Made by a program: the position numbers and the translations under genes. DNA of 8,339 nt from Planctomycetota bacterium (GTDB lineage Bacteria > Planctomycetota > Phycisphaerae > SM23-33), in contig JAGHBS010000125.1 in NCBI GenBank assembly GCA_021160865.1, positions 1-8,339 of the forward strand, given 5' to 3'. Every line of letters begins with the position of its first letter. The first letter of the stretch is position 1. Positions 1 to 5,782 of this stretch are shown here, in pieces. A model generated the notes under the pieces. The model was not told where the DNA came from and ran no database searches. It worked only from the letters and a program-made list of their open reading frames with translations.

Positions 1-141
1 ATTTTCAAGAGGGATGTGTCTTAACATCAGCCCTATTTCATCCAGGAGATTTTTTAGTTTATTTTCGTCATTCGTTGCTATCCGCCCTGCGCGAAGTGCT
101 TGACTAAAGAAGCAAGGAATACAGTCGAGGTATGTTCTCAT
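1..141 (-). CDS. DUF89 family protein (ARMT1-like, damage-control phosphatase family), 5' part only
   Basis: The first 47 codons of a minus-strand gene are present, and the rest lies left of the window. The translation opens MRTYLDCIPCFFSQALRAGR and continues through a helical stretch to ...LRHIPLEN. The 'TYLDCIPCF' opening with its CxxC pair (Cys7, Cys10) is the characteristic N-terminus of stand-alone prokaryotic DUF89 proteins. Family members studied elsewhere are metal-dependent phosphatases proposed to remove damaged or surplus phosphometabolites. The metal-binding and catalytic residues lie in the missing C-terminal part, so activity cannot be judged here. The ATG at 141-139 is preferred because the family normally starts at M-(K/R)-T-Y-L-D and because a purine-rich GGAGAGG lies at 147-153, at workable spacing. 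The gene lies downstream of, and co-directional with, the methyltransferase gene, so co-transcription is possible. Assignment to the family is fairly firm; the substrate is unknown. Confidence 0.82.
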   Translation of the reverse strand, partial: MRTYLDCIPCFFSQALRAGRIATNDENKLKNLLDEIGLMLRHIPLEN

Positions 142-146
142 TTCGG

Positions 147-153
147 CCTCTCC
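147..153 (-). promoter_or_regulatory. Ribosome binding site of the DUF89 gene
   Basis: On the minus strand GGAGAGG lies 5 nt before the ATG at 141 (8 nt if only GGAG is counted). This supports the MRTYLDC start. The same bases also fall inside a six-codon open frame (158-138) whose TGA overlaps the DUF89 ATG. Confidence 0.55.
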
Positions 154-281
154 GTCATATTCTTATCCTTTATTTTCTCTCGCGTATTATCGTGGCTAAT
201 GTCTGATGACTATACCAGATAACCAAACAAAGTGAGTTATATATACGATATTATCGGAAGCGCCGTTAACCGTTTCAATGG

Positions 282-926
282 CTACTTCCTTATTTCTGCC
301 CAGAGCCCCGCCCTATCATAACTTACACGGAAATTTGATATGCCTGCCCTATTTATAACCTGTTGCAATTTATCAGGTGAACTGTATGCCTTTACATCTT
401 CTCCTAAAGAACGGGCTCTTAGAGATTTCATCCTCTCAAATTGTTCGTCGGTAACATATCGCCCAAATCCTCCACCAACAAGTCCGATACCCCCTTTCTT
501 CAATACTCTGTAAATTTCTTTAAACACCTGCACCTTGTCTTTCCAGCAATGGTATGAACCTCGGCTAATTATGAAATCGGCATAATCGCTCTCGAAAGGC
601 ATCTTGTGCGCATCGCCCAGAACGAGGATTATCCTATCGGTCAGTCCTTCATTCTCGATATTCATACGTGCGACTTCGTATATTGCTTTCTCCTTCTCCA
701 ATGCATATATCTTCAAGTTAGAATGTTTGCATAATTCAATTGCAAAAATAGCGGTACCACAGCCAACATCCACGCCTACACCTTGCAAAATGCCATAGTC
801 CTCAACAATTTGTTTTACAGTAGAGATGATCGCTGGCATAAAGTGTTCTCTGACCTTTTTATCAAAGCGCTTTGCCTCCAAAAGGTCCATTTCAGTATAA
901 TCAGCAGGGACACGTTCCTCAGGCAT
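282..926 (-). CDS. Class I SAM-dependent methyltransferase
   Basis: A complete 214-residue protein, typical in length for a single-domain Rossmann-fold methyltransferase (Methyltransf_11/25 type). Motif I, the SAM-binding glycine-rich loop, is VGVDVGCGT at residues 50-58. The acidic residue after beta-2 is in IYALEKEK (Glu77 is the best candidate to contact the ribose). GDAHKMPF at 104-111 is the usual adenine-contacting segment. ADFIISRGSYHCW at 116-128 corresponds to motif IV, and VLKKGGIGLVGGGFG at 141-155 to the motif VI region. The first 35 residues and the C-terminal 60 would shape the acceptor site, but they match nothing I can name, so the substrate is unknown. The protein has no signal peptide or membrane segment and should be cytoplasmic. 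The ATG at 926 follows a good Shine-Dalgarno site. The DUF89 gene lies 140 bp downstream on the same strand. The fold call is firm; the specific function is not inferable. Confidence 0.93.
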   Translation of the reverse strand: MPEERVPADYTEMDLLEAKRFDKKVREHFMPAIISTVKQIVEDYGILQGVGVDVGCGTAIFAIELCKHSNLKIYALEKEKAIYEVARMNIENEGLTDRIILVLGDAHKMPFESDYADFIISRGSYHCWKDKVQVFKEIYRVLKKGGIGLVGGGFGRYVTDEQFERMKSLRARSLGEDVKAYSSPDKLQQVINRAGISNFRVSYDRAGLWAEIRK

Positions 927-935
927 ATTCTTATT

Positions 936-941
936 CTCCTC
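936..941 (-). promoter_or_regulatory. Ribosome binding site of the methyltransferase gene
   Basis: The minus strand reads GAGGAG, 9 nt before the ATG at 926. This fixes the methyltransferase start and is a bacterial-style Shine-Dalgarno site. The 11-mer CATATTCTTAT (plus-strand reading) covering this start codon (924-934) also occurs at 156-166, covering the start of a mini-frame ahead of the DUF89 gene. Confidence 0.7.
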
Positions 942-1251
942 TTTGTTAATCTTTTACATTGTTTCATATGATTTTTCTACTCTCGGCGTTTCTTTCCGTA
1001 CAGATATTCCCGATAACTTTTCCGACGAGTATCTGAAATCCTACAGTTTAGCAAAGAATCTTGAGTAAAGCGCCGAAGGCACAATTTGGACGGAGTGTTA
1101 GCGAAGTCCGATGCGCACCTACTATACATCTTACCCTTATGGCAGATTCATGCAAGGATGCTTTTCAGCCAAAGTTAGGTCTTTTCCGCTGGGGCTTTGC
1201 GGCAAATCGCACTGTACCGCACCGCTCACAGGGGATTTTTCCCGCCTACAC

Positions 1252-1323
1252 GGGTAGGACGTCCATGGCTGAAGGGTTTCAGCAGGATCGGTATCGAATT
1301 TTCCGACTGACGGAGTCCTACCC
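1252..1323. repeat. 9-bp perfect inverted repeat enclosing a hairpin
   Basis: GGGTAGGAC at 1252-1260 is the exact reverse complement of GTCCTACCC at 1315-1323, with a 54-bp spacer. Inside the spacer, GCTGAA (1268-1273) pairs with TTCAGC (1278-1283) around a GGGT loop. The left arm also overlaps the palindrome GGACGTCC (1257-1264). The right arm runs into the C-rich tract CCCCCC-TA-CCCCCCC at 1321-1335. Transcribed from either strand, this could fold as an outer stem holding an inner hairpin. Whether it is an RNA, a protein-binding site or a relic is unknown. Confidence 0.55.
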
Positions 1324-1337
1324 CCCTACCCCCCCTA

Positions 1338-1355
1338 TCAGCCAATGTCGGCTGA
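1338..1355. repeat. Short hairpin (6-bp stem, 6-nt loop)
   Basis: TCAGCC (1338-1343) pairs perfectly with GGCTGA (1350-1355) around the loop AATGTC. No T-run follows on the plus strand, so it is not an intrinsic terminator in that direction. It sits directly after the C-rich tract and 27 bp before the candidate -35 element of the downstream gene. Confidence 0.4.
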
Positions 1356-1382
1356 CCAAATCAGAAAGGGTGAAAATACTGT

Positions 1383-1410
1383 TTGATTCAATCGAATGAA
1401 CAGCGATAAT
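1383..1410 (+). promoter_or_regulatory. Candidate sigma70-like promoter of the secreted-protein gene
   Basis: TTGATT (1383-1388, 4 of 6 matches to TTGACA) and GATAAT (1405-1410, 5 of 6 matches to TATAAT) are separated by 16 bp. Transcription would begin near 1417, leaving a leader of only about 14 nt before the ATG at 1431. If this is the promoter used, the structured block at 1252-1355 lies upstream of the transcript rather than in its 5' leader. A weaker alternative is CTGACC (1352-1357), 17 bp, then AATACT. Confidence 0.35.
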
Positions 1411-1430
1411 GGTTGGCGAAGTAGGCTATC

Positions 1431-2810
1431 ATGAGAATGAAAATTATCTTTGCAATATGTGCAGCGTTATCGTTGGTAGTACCTGTCAGCGGTGCAAAGA
1501 GGGGAAAAGCATCGCCCGCTGCTCAGCCGGCAGCCAAGGAGACCTTGACGGGATACTCACCCCTCCCTGCTGGTCAAAATCGTGTTCGTCTTTGGGACCT
1601 TGGCAAGAAATATACTTACAAGCATTATTGGCCCAAGAGACAATGGAAAGATCGTGCACACTGGAAGCAGGTACCCTACAGCGTAGGTGCAGAGTATAAG
1701 TTTCAAGGCGATTGCATGATTGAGGGAGTGAACTTCTGGATATCACTGCACTCCAGTACCCACGATGCATGCTTCCTTTACAATAAGGTTGACAAAGAAG
1801 GTACACCTTCCCGCCACAATGAATTATACCGTTCCTATGACGGCCCGAACGGCCTTCGTACTTATTGTTCTGGCTATGTTTCCAACAAGGTTATTAAGAA
1901 TACACCCGAAGAGATAATCGTCGAGAGCACCACGCGGGTTCGCTATCGACGGGGGTATCCTGACTTTCCCGTGCAGATAACCACTCGGTATCGCGTTCTC
2001 GCAGGCAAGCCGTGGGTGGAGATTTTTCCGGTGAAGATGGCTTCAGAACAAGGAATGCACGGCGAATCGCGGATACACATCTCGCCCGAAGCCATGCCTG
2101 ATGGTAGCGATTTTGTGGCTGATGCATGGAAGAATCCGCCTGATAAAAGCGTTTATCATCCCCATACGAGCAGGATGTTGCTCGACTTGATAATGGACGA
2201 TGATTGCATCTGGGCGATGATGTGGAAGACGACGGGGAAAATCCCTACGAATAAGCAGGATCCATATTTCTACACGCGGGCACGAAGCGATAATTGCAAG
2301 GGAGGGTATCCTGCCGGCTGGCAGCGGATTGGCGAGGGAGCAAGCCCATTTATATTTACCGCCCCATTCGTAAAGTTCCGCAATGAGAAAATCGTTATCG
2401 GCGTGTTGCGGATTGGATATTGGCATTATCAGAAAATTGGTGTCCATGTTCGCGCGGGCGAAAAGTACAAGGGAAAGTTTCGATATGCATATCAACGCCG
2501 AATTACCGGCTCACCATTCAAGCCCGGCGGGCGATGGTGGATTATGTATCCGGGTAAGTGGCGAATGATAGGCTGCATTGATGGAAAATATTACACGCAA
2601 AAGGTAACCATTACTAAAAATGAGGTAGGCAAATCAGACTTTGTATTCAATTGCCCAGCCAGTGGGACTCTTGAATACATCCTTTTTTATCTGTATGACC
2701 GAACGAAACAAACGCCAAAGAGCGTCTTTACACCAATGGATATCTATCGCCAAAGCATTCTCCAGAAAAAGCATGATTCTGCGATCAAGAATGTAAGTAT
2801 TCGGCGATGA
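1431..2810 (+). CDS. Secreted protein of unknown function, 459 residues
   Basis: The N-terminus has a Sec signal peptide: a basic start (MRMK), a hydrophobic core (IIFAICAALSLVV), and probable cleavage after VSG at residue 21. A short Ala/Pro/Lys linker follows, and the mature protein looks globular. It is rich in Trp, Tyr and Arg and in alternating beta-strand patterns, which suggests a beta-sandwich protein that may bind carbohydrate; that is inference. Distinct segments are RVRYRRGYPDFPVQITTRYR in the middle, DDDCIWAMMWK, GVLRIGYWHYQKIGVHV, and a C-terminal module (WRMIGCIDGKYYTQKVTIT...) ending in VFTPMDIYRQSI. The last motif resembles C-termini I associate with secreted proteins of planctomycete-like bacteria, but I cannot confirm this. 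I see no catalytic motif, lipobox, sortase signal or C-terminal anchor. The ATG at 1431 has only a weak AGG 5 nt upstream, and a second ATG at 1437 is possible. The gene is divergent from the methyltransferase gene and convergent with the large paralogues. Confidence 0.85.
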   Translation: MRMKIIFAICAALSLVVPVSGAKRGKASPAAQPAAKETLTGYSPLPAGQNRVRLWDLGKKYTYKHYWPKRQWKDRAHWKQVPYSVGAEYKFQGDCMIEGVNFWISLHSSTHDACFLYNKVDKEGTPSRHNELYRSYDGPNGLRTYCSGYVSNKVIKNTPEEIIVESTTRVRYRRGYPDFPVQITTRYRVLAGKPWVEIFPVKMASEQGMHGESRIHISPEAMPDGSDFVADAWKNPPDKSVYHPHTSRMLLDLIMDDDCIWAMMWKTTGKIPTNKQDPYFYTRARSDNCKGGYPAGWQRIGEGASPFIFTAPFVKFRNEKIVIGVLRIGYWHYQKIGVHVRAGEKYKGKFRYAYQRRITGSPFKPGGRWWIMYPGKWRMIGCIDGKYYTQKVTITKNEVGKSDFVFNCPASGTLEYILFYLYDRTKQTPKSVFTPMDIYRQSILQKKHDSAIKNVSIRR

Positions 2811-3008
2811 GCCGTAAGGCATTTTGACGAGGATACCCTGTGAACTCGCTACTCAATATCCCCTTAGGCGTACATTAGTACTTTGAAGCACCCGCCCACC
2901 TCAAGCATTTCAAGAACCGGCATACCGTTATCATCTATGTTAGTGGAAGGGTCGTTCCCGTTGAGGCAGAGTTGTTTATAGAACACCTACCGCTTGTGGC
3001 CGGCTGCA
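2811..3008. other. Convergent intergenic gap with no supported gene
   Basis: These 198 bp lie between the stop of the plus-strand secreted-protein gene and the stop of the minus-strand paralogue. Just after the first stop, GCC-GTAA-GGC followed by ATTTT (2811-2824) and the overlapping CGGC/GCCG pair (2802-2814) are too short to call a terminator confidently. Two overlapping stop-free frames, minus 2864-2986 and plus 2879-3082, look protein-like but lack good starts. Confidence 0.5.
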
Positions 3009-5768
3009 TTACTTATCGAAAACGACGACAACTGTGTAAGTCGGTTTGTTCGGATCAGGACGATACCATTCTGGACCTGGATTGACGCCCTTGATGACCT
3101 TTCTTTTGCCGTCCTTCTCAACGGTTATGGTGTATGTGAACTCCCGCTTATTTGAGTTATCCAGGAGGTAATCAGTCAGGATTATCGTGTGCAGCCCATC
3201 TGACGGCAGAGGGGTATGTCCGTCACGATTGGTCTTTACTTTAATGGGCACGTACCATGTCAAATCATCCACTTTCTTATCAGCCGAGCCAGCCCATTTC
3301 TCGGTTATGCTATAGCCGAGAATATGTCCGTTTTCCCGCTTGTATTTTAGTGTATAGACATACTTCGACTTTCTGCCCCAGCCCCACCAACCCTTCGTAG
3401 GGGGATAACAGACGCGGGTCTTGGTGTATCTAACCAGCAGACCATCGTCGTCGTATGTGAAGTCGTATTCGAACGTCGCCCTTGCCTCAGCGGTCTTGGT
3501 TGATTTCCATGCGGAAAAATGCCGATACCCCCGGTCGACGAAGTGAGTGATACGCCCTTTTTCATCCTTCCTTATATCAGAAACTTCTCCGCTATAGCCC
3601 GGCGTGTTGCATATGGCGTGTTTCATCAGGAACGCTGGTATGTCCTGTGGATCGATACAATTGTCTATATCGCGTATCTTAATCCACTTGGTCGAGTTAG
3701 GCCAAGCGAGTTGTTCATCAATACAATCGACGAAGCTGGTAACTACAGGCTGGATGTTCTCCGGTGGATAACCTGTATCCGTTTCGTTCCTCACGCTGAC
3801 GTACGCTCCTGCGATGGGCTTGCCCGATTTATTCACCACCTTGACATCGAGGTAATACTTAGGCAGCACGTAAGCGCGATCGGTCTGTACCTTCAGCGTC
3901 GAAGGCAGCTTGCAGTTTATCAGGTTGAAGGTTCCGTTGAACCATCTCTGCTCCGGGCAGTTTTTCTCGCTCGGCCAGGTGCTAAACCACTGGAACCATC
4001 GGGGGTGCTTCCTGAACGAAAGTACCGCCTTGCTGAAGTCGGTATCGTAGATATTAATCTTGCCAATGTGGTCCGAACCGATCAGGCTAATATTCGCAGG
4101 TTCGCTCCCGCCCGAGAAGATGCAACCCCTTATCATGAAGGGTGGATCACCGAACAGCGTGTAGCGATTGAAGAGTTGAAACGCGTACTTTCCACCGATG
4201 GCTTTCCTGAATTTGACCCGGTTGCCTAAGCCACCGCTGGGGCCGTAGCTTCCCTTGTCAACGTTGACCATCTCCAGGAACTTGACGTTTTCCAGGACGA
4301 GTTGTCTCGCCCCATGAATGAGCAGCCAGCCTGATTTCCTTATCACCGAGTTCCGTATGATTAGCCGACCAGCGAAGTTGACGATGTCGTTACCCCAATC
4401 CCGTTCTTCACGATTATCCTTGTACCGCTCGAAGTTCAAGTCGGAAGTAAGCATCCAGTAGAAGGGTTCAGCAGTAGCCGATTCTACGGTGGAATTGATG
4501 ATGCGGACCTCTGCACCGTTCTTCAAGCGGAAATAACATCCACCAGGTGCGGGGCTGTGGAATCTTAACTTCTCGTCTTTGATGATAAGACTCGCTCCTC
4601 CAAGCACGACCAGGTCGGTGCTGCACAGGGCAGTTTTGCTCTCCTCATCGTACTTGAATAAGTCATTCCGCCCGAGCAGATTGGCGATCTCCTTGAGTGT
4701 TACCTCGTGTCCAGCCACGATGATGCCCTTGCGCCTCTCGACGGGATAAAAGCCCCGCCTGGGCCTGTATGTCCAATGGAAGTGAGTTATGTACTGTCCA
4801 TATCTGACCCTGTTCCGTTCGCCGGGCCAGAGGTATCTATTCTTATAGACCTCGATGCAATCGATGTGAGCATTCCAGAAGGACTTGATTACAACGTGGC
4901 TGCAATTGCTGCAAGTATTTTCCCTCGCTAGTGTATTCGGTACGAGGTCGCCATCGATGAATCGGTAATACCAGCCGTCGTGCGTCCTGATTACGGTCTG
5001 CCCGAGCCATTCACCTTTCCTGCCGCCCCATTCGCTGGGGGTGATGTTCTCAGCAGGCCAGGGATTGGCAGTGAATCCCGTGGTCTTGCCCGAAAGATTG
5101 AAATAAAGGTAGGCGGGAGTAGAGGTACCGGCGGAGAACCCACCGTTTCCAAAGATTATCGAACTACGCTTGGGGTACCTTACGCACCTCCACTTCCATG
5201 TACCATAGGCAGCATTGCACGGTGCCATCATAGTAACGCTTGTTGAACCACGCTTGCCTGCGTCCAGGAAGCATCTTGTCGTGTTATGTCGTATCCCGCG
5301 AGGCTGGGACCATTCCGGCAAGGTTCTACCCCAAGGATCGGTCTGCTTTCTGTTCGTCCACTTTCCGTCGGTGAAGTAGTCAAAAAACGTCGGGGCTTCT
5401 TCCTTCATCAAAGTCGAGATGACCCATTCAGCATGGGCTTTGTCCTTGCCCGATACAGCAATAACGTGGATTTCCCATATACCTTTTTCGTTTGGAACAG
5501 TGAAGGTGAAGGTATTGCCTTCAGCGCCATTTTGTACCTCCTTGTTGACCTGCCAGATGTATTTTTCTACCCCTTCTGCCTTGACAGTGAAGGTTATCTT
5601 ATCACCGCCCTTGACCAGATACATCCTGTCTTTGGGATTATCTTTGTTGATGGGATGCCCACCGGTAGAGGACCAATCTTTTATGACAGAGGCAGATGCC
5701 CAGCTCAGTCTGCTTGCCATCAACAGCACTATTGCCACAATTCCTGCATACTTTGCAGTTCTTCTCAT
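3009..5768 (-). CDS. Large secreted Ig/LamG-like/beta-helix protein with YD-like insert (downstream paralogue)
   Basis: A 919-residue exported protein; no enzymatic function is recognised. The signal peptide (MRRTAK, then YAGIVAIVLLMASRL, then WASA) likely cleaves near residue 25. Residues about 28-115 form an Ig/PKD-like domain with WQVNKEVQNG, NTFTFTVPN and AHAEWVIST. Residues about 120-335 look concanavalin/LamG-like and end in HIDCIEVYKNRYLWPGE. Residues about 347-630 repeat short strand patterns such as ASLIIKDEKLRF, AEVRIINSTVE and GRLIIRNSVIRKSG, as in right-handed parallel beta-helices. From about 636, YYLDVKVVNKSGKPIAGAYV is a carboxypeptidase-regulatory-like strand pair. It is interrupted by an insert (about 670-845) holding three YD-like repeats, then resumes at GHTPLPSDG and ends with PEWYRPDPNKPTYTV. 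There is no LPXTG, PEP-CTERM or C-terminal membrane segment. The start is the ATG at 5768; a TTG at 5786 overlapping the preceding stop is less likely. It lies 14 bp behind its paralogue, so it is probably co-transcribed. Confidence 0.9.
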   Translation of the reverse strand: MRRTAKYAGIVAIVLLMASRLSWASASVIKDWSSTGGHPINKDNPKDRMYLVKGGDKITFTVKAEGVEKYIWQVNKEVQNGAEGNTFTFTVPNEKGIWEIHVIAVSGKDKAHAEWVISTLMKEEAPTFFDYFTDGKWTNRKQTDPWGRTLPEWSQPRGIRHNTTRCFLDAGKRGSTSVTMMAPCNAAYGTWKWRCVRYPKRSSIIFGNGGFSAGTSTPAYLYFNLSGKTTGFTANPWPAENITPSEWGGRKGEWLGQTVIRTHDGWYYRFIDGDLVPNTLARENTCSNCSHVVIKSFWNAHIDCIEVYKNRYLWPGERNRVRYGQYITHFHWTYRPRRGFYPVERRKGIIVAGHEVTLKEIANLLGRNDLFKYDEESKTALCSTDLVVLGGASLIIKDEKLRFHSPAPGGCYFRLKNGAEVRIINSTVESATAEPFYWMLTSDLNFERYKDNREERDWGNDIVNFAGRLIIRNSVIRKSGWLLIHGARQLVLENVKFLEMVNVDKGSYGPSGGLGNRVKFRKAIGGKYAFQLFNRYTLFGDPPFMIRGCIFSGGSEPANISLIGSDHIGKINIYDTDFSKAVLSFRKHPRWFQWFSTWPSEKNCPEQRWFNGTFNLINCKLPSTLKVQTDRAYVLPKYYLDVKVVNKSGKPIAGAYVSVRNETDTGYPPENIQPVVTSFVDCIDEQLAWPNSTKWIKIRDIDNCIDPQDIPAFLMKHAICNTPGYSGEVSDIRKDEKGRITHFVDRGYRHFSAWKSTKTAEARATFEYDFTYDDDGLLVRYTKTRVCYPPTKGWWGWGRKSKYVYTLKYKRENGHILGYSITEKWAGSADKKVDDLTWYVPIKVKTNRDGHTPLPSDGLHTIILTDYLLDNSNKREFTYTITVEKDGKRKVIKGVNPGPEWYRPDPNKPTYTVVVVFDK
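5511..5614 (-). repeat. Paralogous repeat, copy 1 (Ig-domain coding)
   Basis: By hand alignment this segment matches 8081-8184 at 92 of 104 positions (88%) without gaps. It includes an identical 25-nt run (5590-5614 with 8160-8184) and a 17-nt run. It encodes the central Ig/PKD-like strands of the downstream paralogue. Confidence 0.85.
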
Positions 5769-5774
5769 GGGATA

Positions 5775-5780
5775 CCCCTT
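5775..5780 (-). promoter_or_regulatory. Ribosome binding site deciding the start of the downstream paralogue
   Basis: The minus strand reads AAGGGG, 6 nt before the ATG at 5768 (8 nt from AAGG). This favours the ATG, giving MRRTAK..., over the in-frame TTG at 5786, which would sit upstream of this site and overlap the preceding TGA. Confidence 0.6.
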
Positions 5781-5782
5781 TT

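Larger units (their letters stand above)
927..1430. other. Divergent intergenic region with no convincing gene
   Basis: These 504 bp separate the minus-strand methyltransferase gene from the plus-strand secreted-protein gene. The longest open frame (1061-1399, plus) needs a TTG start without a clear ribosome binding site, and its translation has no recognisable domain. The stretch 1061-1250 contains several weak GC-rich inverted repeats, for example CCGC at 1186-1189 with GCGG at 1199-1202. It also contains GACGGAGT twice (1089-1096 and 1309-1316). The part from about 1252 to 1355 is more structured and is listed separately. I matched none of it to a riboswitch, tRNA or insertion sequence. 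Confidence 0.6.

Noticed and set aside
246..256. Palindrome CGATA-T-TATCG downstream of the methyltransferase gene
   Set aside because: Only 11 bp with a partial copy (TATTATCG) at 185-192; too short and AT-rich to call an operator or terminator.
1254..1330. Possible tRNA, because TTCGATA on the minus strand resembles a T-loop
   Set aside because: The flanking bases do not form a 5-bp T-stem, and no acceptor stem or anticodon arm can be drawn.
1180..1360. Cobalamin or cyclic-di-GMP riboswitch
   Set aside because: The conserved cores of those classes are absent; only generic GC-rich hairpins and a GGTAGG-like string are present, and a promoter candidate lies downstream of them.
1061..1399. 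Plus-strand open frame of 112 codons in the intergenic region
   Set aside because: TTG start without a ribosome binding site, no domain recognised, and it overlaps the inverted repeats and C-tract. It is better explained as chance openness in structured non-coding DNA.
2802..2825. Intrinsic terminator after the 459-residue protein gene
   Set aside because: The possible stems are only 3-4 bp and mutually exclusive, and the T-run is four bases long; not enough to call.
3519..4229. Plus-strand 236-codon open frame
   Set aside because: It lies entirely antisense to the well-supported 919-residue protein, whose frame aligns with its paralogue throughout; no domain and no ribosome binding site of its own.
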